Below are positions 31,202 through 38,843 of a stretch of DNA of 42,058 nucleotides, one piece after another. The stretch is from Bacillota bacterium (lineage in GTDB: Bacteria > Bacillota > Clostridia > Christensenellales > Aristaeellaceae): positions 1 to 42,058 of the forward strand of contig JAEYOV010000015.1 of the NCBI GenBank assembly GCA_023411395.1, given 5' to 3'. Both the position numbers and the translations under genes were made by a program. Below the pieces are notes generated by a model. That model had not been told where the DNA came from, ran no database searches, and saw only the letters and a list, made by a program, of their open reading frames with translations. Position 1 is the first letter of the stretch. Every line of letters begins with the position of its first letter.

Positions 31202-32548
31202 CTATTGCAGTTTGTTTTCGATCAGGACAGAGAGGCGATACACATCCGCATCCATTTCGTATTGATTCTCTCCTTCGATCATAACCCGCACCAAAGGCTC
31301 CGTGCCGCTGGCCCGCACCAGCACCCGGCCCCGGCCTTCATATTTGCTTTCCAGGGCGCGGATGGCTGATACGATTTTTTCATCCTTGTCAAAATCGTAC
31401 TTTCGCCTGTCGGATACCCTGGCGGCATACTGGGATTGCGGCAGTACCTGCATGGCCTTGGAAAGGCGGCCCAGGCTTTGCTTTGTCTTCACCATGACAG
31501 TCAAAAGCTGGATCGCGGTGATCAGCCCGTCCCCTGTGGTATTGTGATCCAAAAAGATCACATGGCCGCTTTGCTCGCCGCCAAGGGAATAGCCCTCCGC
31601 CAGCATTTTCTCCAATACATACCGGTCGCCGACTTTCGTTTTCACGTTCTTGATGCCGTTCTTCTTCAGTGCGATATCAAGGCCCATATTGCTCATGACG
31701 GTAGTGACCAGCGTATTGTTTTTCAGCGTGCCCTGCTCCTTCATATAAAGGGCGCAGATACACATCACCTGGTCGCCATTTACGATTTGCCCCCGCTCAT
31801 CCGCGGCGATCAGCCTGTCGGCATCCCCGTCAAAGGCCAGACCGATATCCGCCCCCAGTTCCCTGACCAGCTCACACAGCCTCTCCGGGTGGGTGGAGCC
31901 GCAGTTTTCGTTGATGTTGGTGCCGTCCGGCTCATGATAATATACGGAGACGGTGGCGCCCAGCTCCCGCAATGCCAGGGGAGCCACCTGATAGGCCGCG
32001 CCCTGGGCGCAGTCCACCACGATGTGCAGGCCGTCCAGCCGCTCGCCGGTGGTTTCCTTTACAAAATCGATATAGCGGCGCTGGGCGTTCACCTGGCGTA
32101 CCCGGCGGCCGATTCTGACGCCAATGGGCAGCGCCATATCGGGGTCGCCCTTTTCCAGGATGGACTCAATGCGGTCTTCCATTTCGTCCGGCAGCTTGCA
32201 GCCGTTGCGGTCGAAAAATTTGATGCCGTTGTATTCCACCGTGTTGTGGGAGGCGGAGATCACCACGCCGGCATCCGCCCCGTAATAGCGCGTGAGGTAG
32301 GCAATGCCGGGGGTGGGCAGCACATCCACCAGAACAGCCCGGGCGCCCACCGAACAGATGCCGGCTACCAGCGCCGCTTCCAGCATTTCACCGCTGATGC
32401 GGGTATCCCTGCCCACCAACAATGTGGGACGGTGTACATTGCTTCCCAGCACAAACGCGCCGGCCTGGCCCAGCTTGAAGGCCATGTCGCAAGTCAAATC
32501 CGCATTGGCAATTCCGCGGACGCCATCGGTTCCAAAAAGCCGCGCCAT
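31202..32548 (-). CDS. glmM: Phosphoglucosamine mutase
   Basis: A 448-residue enzyme converting glucosamine-6-phosphate to glucosamine-1-phosphate for UDP-GlcNAc and peptidoglycan. RLFGTDGVRGIAN at the N-terminus, the phosphoserine loop ISASHN with S100, the metal site DGDADR, and the phosphate-binding RASGTEPLVRVM near the C-terminus are all present. Length is typical. ATG 32548 follows AAGGAGGAGCGT. It lies 10 bases after a sugar-phosphate isomerase-like gene and shares its promoter. cdaA-ybbR, the usual partners in Firmicutes, are not adjacent. Confidence 0.97.
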   Translation of the reverse strand: MARLFGTDGVRGIANADLTCDMAFKLGQAGAFVLGSNVHRPTLLVGRDTRISGEMLEAALVAGICSVGARAVLVDVLPTPGIAYLTRYYGADAGVVISASHNTVEYNGIKFFDRNGCKLPDEMEDRIESILEKGDPDMALPIGVRIGRRVRQVNAQRRYIDFVKETTGERLDGLHIVVDCAQGAAYQVAPLALRELGATVSVYYHEPDGTNINENCGSTHPERLCELVRELGADIGLAFDGDADRLIAADERGQIVNGDQVMCICALYMKEQGTLKNNTLVTTVMSNMGLDIALKKNGIKNVKTKVGDRYVLEKMLAEGYSLGGEQSGHVIFLDHNTTGDGLITAIQLLTVMVKTKQSLGRLSKAMQVLPQSQYAARVSDRRKYDFDKDEKIVSAIRALESKYEGRGRVLVRASGTEPLVRVMIEGENQYEMDADVYRLSVLIENKLQ

Positions 32549-32558
32549 ACGCTCCTCC

Positions 32559-33524
32559 TTATGCCCAATAGATGGGGCCGGCATCCTCGAAGATCAGAAC
32601 CTGCTTCAAGAATACGATGGCTTTTTGCAGCCCCTCCAGCGGGCTCATGAGGCTGTCCTCATGCTCAATGGAAATCACGTCATCATAGCCGGCCATACGC
32701 AGGGTGCTGATAATATCCTTCCATACACCATAATCATGGCCATAGCCAACGGTGCGGAAGATCCAGCTCCTTTGCGCCTCATCGCCGTAATGGCGTACAT
32801 CCAGAACGCCGTTTGCGGCGGTGTTGTAGGTATTGATCTTCGTATCCTTGGCATGGAAGAAATGGATGGCGCCTGAAAGCGCGCGGATGGCCGCCACCGG
32901 ATCAATGCCCTGCCAGAACAAATGGCTGGGGTCCAGGTTCGCTCCCAGGATGGGGCCAACCGCCCGGCGCAGGCGAAGCAGCGTCTCCGGGTTGTATACG
33001 CAAAAGCCCGGATGCATTTCAAAGGCGATTTTCTCAATGCCGTGCTCCGCCGCCCAAGCCGCCGTCTCCTTCCAGTAGGGGATCAGCACCTTATCCCACT
33101 GGTATTCCAGAATGTTCTTGTAATCCTCCGGCCAGGAACAGGTGACCCAGTTGGGCGTCTTATCATCCGGGCTGCCGCCGGGGCAGCCGCTGAAGGTAAC
33201 GATGCGGGTGACGCCAAGCTTTTGGGCCAGCAGCACCGCGTTTTGAAAATCCAGGTGGAAGCGGGCCGCGACAGACTTGTCCGGATGGATAGGGTTGCCA
33301 TGCACCGACAGCGCCGGCAGCGAGATATCATACTTTTCCAATATTTTTTGGAATTGTTCCAGCTTTTTTGGATCGCTGCACAACTGCTCCGGATCACAGT
33401 GTGCCTTTCCAGGATACCCGCCGCAGCCCATTTCCATCCAGTGGATGCCGCTGGCTGAAAGATATTTGCAGGCTTCCTCCAATGACTTATCTGCCAATAC
33501 GGGATTGAATACGGAAAGCTTCAT
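32559..33524 (-). CDS. Sugar phosphate isomerase/epimerase-like TIM-barrel protein
   Basis: A 321-residue xylose-isomerase-like TIM barrel (AP endonuclease 2 superfamily). KLSVFNPVLADKSLEEACKY, PALSVHGNPIHPDK, EKIAFEMHPGFCVYNP, LGANLDPSHLFWQGID and HFFHAKDTK supply the expected metal-binding Glu, Asp and His residues. Members isomerise or epimerise sugars such as inosose or tagatose derivatives; this substrate is unknown. ATG 33524 follows CAGGAGGTATGGCTCA. An open frame continues upstream into the repeat region but lacks conserved sequence. Co-transcribed with glmM, which might hint at amino-sugar metabolism (weak inference). Confidence 0.88.
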   Translation of the reverse strand: MKLSVFNPVLADKSLEEACKYLSASGIHWMEMGCGGYPGKAHCDPEQLCSDPKKLEQFQKILEKYDISLPALSVHGNPIHPDKSVAARFHLDFQNAVLLAQKLGVTRIVTFSGCPGGSPDDKTPNWVTCSWPEDYKNILEYQWDKVLIPYWKETAAWAAEHGIEKIAFEMHPGFCVYNPETLLRLRRAVGPILGANLDPSHLFWQGIDPVAAIRALSGAIHFFHAKDTKINTYNTAANGVLDVRHYGDEAQRSWIFRTVGYGHDYGVWKDIISTLRMAGYDDVISIEHEDSLMSPLEGLQKAIVFLKQVLIFEDAGPIYWA

Positions 33525-33580
33525 TGAGCCATACCTCCTGCCGCAAGATCGCGAGTTTCTTGAACATCCGCACGCTGCAT

Positions 33581-33609
33581 AGTATACCTTGTTTTGGCAG
33601 ATCCGGCAA
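33581..33609 (-). promoter_or_regulatory. Promoter for the isomerase-like gene and glmM
   Basis: On the minus strand TTGCCG (33609-33604), a 17-base spacer and TATACT (33586-33581). The interval 33525-33963 holds this promoter, a GCCCGG/CCGGGC hairpin near 33610-33637, and repeat copy B, but no gene. Confidence 0.7.
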
Positions 33610-33680
33610 GCCCGGCCACAAAAGCGGCCTACCGGGCAAAGCGCGGCAGGCCGGAGATTAATAATAAAGAGAGGACAAAT

Positions 33681-33950
33681 TTCCGGGGATGCATTGAAGG
33701 GGTGGACCCCTTCAATTGTAATCGTGTCGCCCGGCTCTGCCGGGCGCGCGGGGCGCTTGCGGAGCAAGCTTTCCTTACACTTTTCATCGGCCGCAGATCC
33801 TAGGGTGAGGGGATAAAATCCCTGAACCTGGAGTCTTGAAATGACTGTGTTATTTCAAGACGGAACACCAGCCGAGCGAAGCGAAGGATGGTGCGCGGGA
33901 TCGCAGATGAAAAGTGCGGGGTCGAAAAAATGACAAATGTCATTTTTTTG
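33681..33950 (-). repeat. Family-2 intergenic hairpin repeat, copy B (long form)
   Basis: Minus-strand copy of the element at 30542-30746. Read on the minus strand it starts with AAAAAATGAC/GTCATTTTTT just past the stop of the Big_2 gene, then has an ACCCCGCACTTTT block, a CTTCGCTTCGCT hairpin, an extra module with GTCTTGAAAT/ATTTCAAGAC (33834-33862) that copy A lacks, then CTTACACTTTTC, GCTTGC/GCAAGC, GCCCGGC/GCCGGGC and TTGAAGGGG/CCCCTTCAA hairpins, ending at TTCCGGGG (33681-33688). Confidence 0.8.
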
Positions 33951-33963
33951 AGGGATATCGGTG

Positions 33964-36327
33964 TCAATCGCCGGGGTTGAGAACCTGGAATTCCGGGGTG
34001 GAATATTCCTTCCAGACCCGGTCTGTAAGAGAGATATGCCACTCTACGCCGCCGGAAGTTTTGTAGTCCGTAATGGCGACGCGCACTCTTTCAATGCCAT
34101 CGTAATTGCCGGCATACTCATAGTGGAAGCCGATGGATTCGGTTGTATGGCCTGGAGCCAGTTCCCGGAGATACTTGCCGTAAACATAGGCGTGGTTGTT
34201 GCCCATGAACAGCAGGCCGTTATTGATGTCATAGCCCTGGATAATGAAGTTAACGCTGGCGATCTCCATGTTGCTCCAGTTTTTCAACTGTATGAAAGGC
34301 GTATACCCGCCGCCATTCTTGGGCACAAGGGACAGGGAGGCCACCTCCAGCGCCTTGTTGTAGTCGCCGATGTGCACAATGACCGTATCGGTATATTCGC
34401 CCTCGTCGGTGACGGCGGTGATTTCTGCGTCGCCCCAGGCGATGCCTGTAACGGTTGCTTTCGTACTGGTGCCGGAGACCCTGGCAACATTGGGATTGCT
34501 GGAGTACCAGCGGACCTTGGTGTTGGAAGCGTCGACAGGATCCAGAATGGCGGTAAGCGTGCCTGTTTCGCCCAGCCCGACCCGGAATTCATCCTTGTTC
34601 AGCGTCATGCCATACAGCGGCTGAATGACATTGACAGTCGCCTTGGCGGACTTGCCGCTGCCATCCAGGCAGGCAACCGTAATGGTGGCCGTCCCGCGCT
34701 TATGGGCGGTCACCAGGCCATTTTGGTCCACCGAGGCCACCTGTGGCCTGTTGCTCGACCACTGAACGGCCTTGTTGGTGGTGTAGTCAGGGCTGATGAC
34801 GTAGTACAATTGAGCGGTTTCCTGAACAAGGATGTTCAGCTTCGTTTCGCTCAATTCAATCTTCCTGGCAGGCTGCACCACGGTGATATCACAGCTTGCA
34901 AAGATGCCTGGGAAGTCCTTGGCCGTGGCTGTGATGGTAACCTGACCGGGATACAAGGGCGTCACTGTGCCGCTCTTGCTGACAGTGGCGACGGATTCAT
35001 TGCTGGAAGTCCACAAAAGCGTTTTATCGCTGGTGTTGCTGGGGGAAACGACCGCTGTGATCTTCTTGCTTGTGCCCACGCCCAACTGTGTGGGAGGCGT
35101 CTTGAAGGCCACCTCCAAGGGCTGCTGCAGCACATTGATGATTTTGGACACCCTTATGCCGCTGCCGTCGGTGGCTGTGGCGGTAATGGTGGCCTTGCCC
35201 TTGGCAATACCGGTGACCACGCCATGATCATCCACCGTGGCATACTTGGGGGCGCTGCTTTTGAAGGTGACGGCTTTTATGGAGGCATCTGCAGGTATAT
35301 ATCCCACCGTCAACGGCAGCGTCTGCCCCACGTAGAGGGTGGCGCTGTCCGCGTCCAGGGTCAATTTGTAGACAGGAATGATGACCGTTACCCGACAGGT
35401 GTCTGTTATCTCCGGGTTGCTCTGGCTGGTGGCGGTGATCACGCAGGCACCTGCGGCTACACCTTTGATATTGCCTTTCTTATCAACAGTGGCGATGCTT
35501 TCATCGCTGGAAGCATACGTTATGCTGCTGTCGCTGGCAGAGGCCGGGGTGACGGCAGATTTTATGCTCGTCCGTTTGCCTACACTCAGCGTTATTTCCG
35601 TTTTGTTCAGCTTGATTTGTGTCACAGGCCGGTTTACAGCAACGGCGACGGTTGCCTTAAGCTTTTTCCCTTTCCCTGTGACGCCACTTGCGGTTATGGT
35701 AGCCTTGCCCTTGGCAATGGCCGTAACAACGCCTATTTCATCCACCGCCGCCACCTTTTTATTGCTGCTGGCGTAGGTGAGGTAAGCTTTTCCGGAACTG
35801 GCGGGTTCGATGGCCATGGGCAGGTCCAGTGTCTGGCCTTCAAACAGGGCTTCCGTTTTCTTGGCAAAGGCGATGCTTTCAGGCGCGGTGGGGATCAAGC
35901 CCTGCGCCACTTCTGCTGTGGCTGCATTGGACAGGACCGCAACCGGATCACTGCCATATACGGCCTCAAGCTGGACACTATAGAAACTGCCGGGAACCAA
36001 TGTCACGCCTGTGAGTACAATCGTGCCGTTCGCACCAAGGGGAAGCGTGACGGGAACTCTCTGAAAACCATCGATTTTCGAAAGATCGGACTCTTCCTGC
36101 GTGCCCTGCGGCTTTGGAACATACAATACGGCAAGGCTTTCAGGCCCTGTAAGTCCCGTTTCCGGCATTTGCGCAAGGCCGGCGGCGGTGAGCACAAAGC
36201 CATCCTCATATCCGACCGCAGACGTGAGGGCAAGCTCGCCTTGGGCAGTTGCAAAAGCCGGGAAGCAGGATGCGGCTAGAACCAGGACCAGGAGCAGCGC
36301 CAGCATGGCCAGTGATCTTTGCTTCAT
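33964..36327 (-). CDS. Secreted protein with six Big_2 (bacterial Ig-like) domains
   Basis: A 787-residue exported protein. Signal peptide at about 1-28 (SLAMLALLLVLVLAASCFPA, then FA). An N-terminal region of unknown fold spans about 30-145. Six Big_2 domains of about 83 residues each span about 145-650, each with the W/Y-x-SS-x-x-x-VA-x-V and G-x-x-TITA pattern. A C-terminal domain of about 130 residues follows (LKNWSNMEIASVNFIIQGYD) and resembles a domain often found after Ig repeats. There is no LPXTG motif or TM anchor. ATG 36327 follows AAGGAGG. It probably acts at the cell surface. It lies downstream of marR on the same strand and may be controlled by it. Confidence 0.88.
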   Translation of the reverse strand: MKQRSLAMLALLLVLVLAASCFPAFATAQGELALTSAVGYEDGFVLTAAGLAQMPETGLTGPESLAVLYVPKPQGTQEESDLSKIDGFQRVPVTLPLGANGTIVLTGVTLVPGSFYSVQLEAVYGSDPVAVLSNAATAEVAQGLIPTAPESIAFAKKTEALFEGQTLDLPMAIEPASSGKAYLTYASSNKKVAAVDEIGVVTAIAKGKATITASGVTGKGKKLKATVAVAVNRPVTQIKLNKTEITLSVGKRTSIKSAVTPASASDSSITYASSDESIATVDKKGNIKGVAAGACVITATSQSNPEITDTCRVTVIIPVYKLTLDADSATLYVGQTLPLTVGYIPADASIKAVTFKSSAPKYATVDDHGVVTGIAKGKATITATATDGSGIRVSKIINVLQQPLEVAFKTPPTQLGVGTSKKITAVVSPSNTSDKTLLWTSSNESVATVSKSGTVTPLYPGQVTITATAKDFPGIFASCDITVVQPARKIELSETKLNILVQETAQLYYVISPDYTTNKAVQWSSNRPQVASVDQNGLVTAHKRGTATITVACLDGSGKSAKATVNVIQPLYGMTLNKDEFRVGLGETGTLTAILDPVDASNTKVRWYSSNPNVARVSGTSTKATVTGIAWGDAEITAVTDEGEYTDTVIVHIGDYNKALEVASLSLVPKNGGGYTPFIQLKNWSNMEIASVNFIIQGYDINNGLLFMGNNHAYVYGKYLRELAPGHTTESIGFHYEYAGNYDGIERVRVAITDYKTSGGVEWHISLTDRVWKEYSTPEFQVLNPGD

Positions 36328-36447
36328 GGGATGCGAACCTCCTTGTTTTCTTGTCGGCGAGGCATTTTCTATCTCATCCATTCACAGGAAAAAACGTGCC
36401 AGAAGCAGGAATTCGTGCAAAATGACAAACTTGAACTGTCAGATGCG

Positions 36448-36912
36448 TCAGCGGTTGATGGAACCCAGAATGCGGGTAATGGCAGCGAGGCTTTTGTTCA
36501 GCTCTTTAAGATCAGAGGCGGAGAGGTTATCCGCCCAATGGGTCACCAGGTCTAGCATGGTGGTGCGGATAGCAGTCAGCTTCTCGATGCCTTCGGGACG
36601 GATGACGATATTCACCACCCGGCGGTCCTGTGCATCCCGCTGCCGCTCTACCAGGCATGTCTCCGTCAGCCTGTCCACCAGGGGCGTAATATTAGGCTTG
36701 GCAATGCCCAGGCGGCGGGAAATTTCGCTGACCGACATGGATCCGTTGTCATTGAGCATGGCCAATACCTGGACATGGGAAAGGGGAATGTTATACTCCC
36801 GCTGGATCACATCCATATGCAGCAGGCGCTTGCGAAAGATGGGAAGAGCGGCAAAGAGATTCTGGGCGATACTGTCGGTAAGGTCGGCGTTGGCGGTACG
36901 TGCTCTGGGCAT
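36448..36912 (-). CDS. MarR family transcriptional regulator
   Basis: A 154-residue winged-helix regulator. IPLSHVQVLAMLNDNGSMSV, then SEISRRLGIAKPNITPLVDRL (recognition helix) and the basic wing QRDAQDRRVVNIVI are characteristic. Helices at both ends form the dimer interface. ATG 36912 follows GGGAGGATATGTT. It is divergent from the ZorA-like motor gene (318 bases between starts), and the Big_2 gene follows on the same strand 120 bases on, so it is a candidate local regulator for both. Ligand unknown. Confidence 0.93.
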   Translation of the reverse strand: MPRARTANADLTDSIAQNLFAALPIFRKRLLHMDVIQREYNIPLSHVQVLAMLNDNGSMSVSEISRRLGIAKPNITPLVDRLTETCLVERQRDAQDRRVVNIVIRPEGIEKLTAIRTTMLDLVTHWADNLSASDLKELNKSLAAITRILGSINR

Positions 36913-36953
36913 AACATATCCTCCCTGGTGTTTTGAATTTCATTTGTATGGAT

Positions 36954-37014
36954 ATCGTACGATGCATATAGGATAAACGGTAATAATTATATACCCTTTC
37001 ATAATCGAAAGCAA
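36954..37014 (-). promoter_or_regulatory. marR promoter and palindromic operator candidate
   Basis: On the minus strand TTGCTT (37014-37009), a 17-base spacer and TATAAT (36991-36986). Downstream, the perfect palindrome ATCGTACGAT (36954-36963) lies in the leader and is a plausible MarR site. The interval 36913-37230 holds this and the divergent motor promoter, with no gene. Confidence 0.6.
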
Positions 37015-37163
37015 TGGGGAAAGCGCGGCAGGGCGCGTTTAAAAGAGAAAAAATTGGAGAATTTTTCAAGAAGACATGAGAAAAATGGATTCCGCACGGA
37101 AAATGCAGGGAAAGCCAACGATCCGTCGTTACATATAACAGCAGAGAAACTGTCTGCACCTGT

Positions 37164-37192
37164 TTGCATCTTCCTGGGAAATAGGGTAGAAT
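37164..37192 (+). promoter_or_regulatory. Promoter for the ZorA/ZorB-like cassette
   Basis: TTGCAT (37164-37169), a 17-base spacer and TAGAAT (37187-37192), 38 bases before the GTG start. Confidence 0.7.
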
Positions 37193-37230
37193 GAAAAGGA
37201 CGAATGAGAAAGTGGCGGTGAGGCAGCAAC

Positions 37231-38841
37231 GTGTTTGGAGATTTGCTTGGTAATATTTTTGCCGATCTGGTAGATGCGCTTGTTTATGTGGTCATCGCCG
37301 GCGTGGCTTTGACAGGCCTGGTCAAATGCCTGATGCCTGTTTGGAAAAGCAAGCGCATGCTGGGCAGGGCGGTTCGCCGGCTGGAGCTGGGGAATGGCGA
37401 CCAGCGGCCGGTCTGGCAGGAGGAACGGTTTTTAGGCAAAACATTGCAGCCTGCCTGGCAGCGGTTTTTGCTCAATGCCGAGCAGTTGGATGCCCGGGGC
37501 CTCCCCTGCAATGTGGAGGACTACGTCAACGATGAGACCGTGGTACACAATCCGGGCCATTCTCAGTTGGCGGAGCTGATCCCAAGCCTGCTGACCTCCC
37601 TGGGTATCCTGGGCACGTTCATGGGTTTGATGCGGGGTCTTTCCGGACTGGATATGACCACCGCCGCAAAAATCATGGAAGGGATTCCCGGCCTGATCAG
37701 TGGCATGCAGTACGCCTTTGCCACCTCTGTGGCGGGCATCGCCTGTTCCATTGCCTTTAATATGCTGCACCGCGCGGCGGTGGGCGGTACATATAAGGCG
37801 TTGGATGATTTCAGCGAAACGTTCACGCTGCTGGCCATGCAGCGGCCGCTGGACAGTGATGTACAAATCATCATCCAGGGACAGGACCGGAACGTGCTGC
37901 TTCATCGAACGGTGGATGAGATGGGCGGAAGGCTTGCCGGCAGCATGGAAATGGCAATTGGGCGAGCCATGCAGCCTGTGACCATGGCCATGGACAACTT
38001 TATCATGGGCGCCACCCAGGAACAGATCGACGGCGTGCGGCAGATCGTTGGCGCCTTCATTGAGCAGATGAACGATTCGCTGGGAGGCCACTTTTTGAAA
38101 CTTGGTCAGACCATCGCGGCCATCAACCAATCGCAGACAGTATCCCAGGACCATCTTGAGCGTTCCATGACCGCGGCCCAGTCCATCGTGCAGGAGGTGA
38201 CGCGGCTGGCCCAGGTATCCCAGGAAGTCATGGAGCGGTTTGAGGCGTATGTATCCACCATGCAAAAGGCGCGCCAGGCGGACGCCGAATTCTCAAAGAA
38301 AGCGGAAAGTCTGCTGGACAATATGCACAAGGCCTCGGAGCAGCAGGCCGCCTATCTTGGCAAGCTGCAGGAATACCAGGCCGTGCTTCAGGGAAGCTTG
38401 CAGGAATACGTTTCCTGGAGCGACCGTATCCTGGGCGGCGTGAGCGAGCAAGCCAAGGGATTGACGGAGGGCATGCAGAAGGCCACCGAGGAAATGCAGG
38501 AGGGCAGCCGGATGCTGGCCGGAAGCTATTCCTCCTTTGTGGAGAATATTTCCGAAGGGCTGGCCAGGGCGCTTGGCATGTTCGACGAGAATATGCATAG
38601 CCTGATCCAGACGCTGAACGGCACGCTGGAAGACATCGGGGCTACCGTGAACAAAATGCCCGAAAGCATGAAAAAGAGTTCCGACCGCTACAGCCAGCAG
38701 GTGGAACTGTATGTAAGCTCCTTATCCCAGCTTCAGCAGGCCGTGAGTGATATTGCCAAATCCATGGAAAAGAAAATGACGGCGGACAAGGCTCAATCTG
38801 CCAAAGCCGATGTGCATGGGGCATTGGCGGAGGGGGCATAA
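37231..38841 (+). CDS. ZorA-like MotA/TolQ/ExbB-family channel protein with long cytoplasmic tail
   Basis: A 536-residue ion-channel subunit. TM1 spans about 13-35; the MotA/ExbB core has TM2 at about 115-137 (IPSLLTSLGILGTFMGLMRG) and TM3 at about 158-179 (MQYAFATSVAGIACSIAFNM). Three helices followed by a cytoplasmic tail of about 355 residues, rich in predicted helix and amphipathic Gln/Met/Ala segments, is the layout of ZorA from Zorya defence rather than flagellar MotA (four TM) or ExbB (short tail). Start GTG 37231 with GTGAGG upstream. It ends two bases before the MotB-like gene. No flagellar genes are nearby. The presumed role is the pentameric part of an ion-driven rotary motor; the biological output is unknown. 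Confidence 0.85.
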   Translation: MFGDLLGNIFADLVDALVYVVIAGVALTGLVKCLMPVWKSKRMLGRAVRRLELGNGDQRPVWQEERFLGKTLQPAWQRFLLNAEQLDARGLPCNVEDYVNDETVVHNPGHSQLAELIPSLLTSLGILGTFMGLMRGLSGLDMTTAAKIMEGIPGLISGMQYAFATSVAGIACSIAFNMLHRAAVGGTYKALDDFSETFTLLAMQRPLDSDVQIIIQGQDRNVLLHRTVDEMGGRLAGSMEMAIGRAMQPVTMAMDNFIMGATQEQIDGVRQIVGAFIEQMNDSLGGHFLKLGQTIAAINQSQTVSQDHLERSMTAAQSIVQEVTRLAQVSQEVMERFEAYVSTMQKARQADAEFSKKAESLLDNMHKASEQQAAYLGKLQEYQAVLQGSLQEYVSWSDRILGGVSEQAKGLTEGMQKATEEMQEGSRMLAGSYSSFVENISEGLARALGMFDENMHSLIQTLNGTLEDIGATVNKMPESMKKSSDRYSQQVELYVSSLSQLQQAVSDIAKSMEKKMTADKAQSAKADVHGALAEGA

Positions 38842-38843
38842 GC

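Noticed and set aside
33961..36279. A 772-codon open frame antisense to the Big_2 gene
   Set aside because: Composition artefact of GC-rich sequence; no conserved motif or ribosome binding site, and the opposite strand has a signal peptide and clear Ig-like domains.
36385..36400. Sigma-54-like TGGCACGTTTTTTCC on the minus strand upstream of the Big_2 gene
   Set aside because: The essential GC of the -12 element reads CC, and no sigma-54 activator is nearby.
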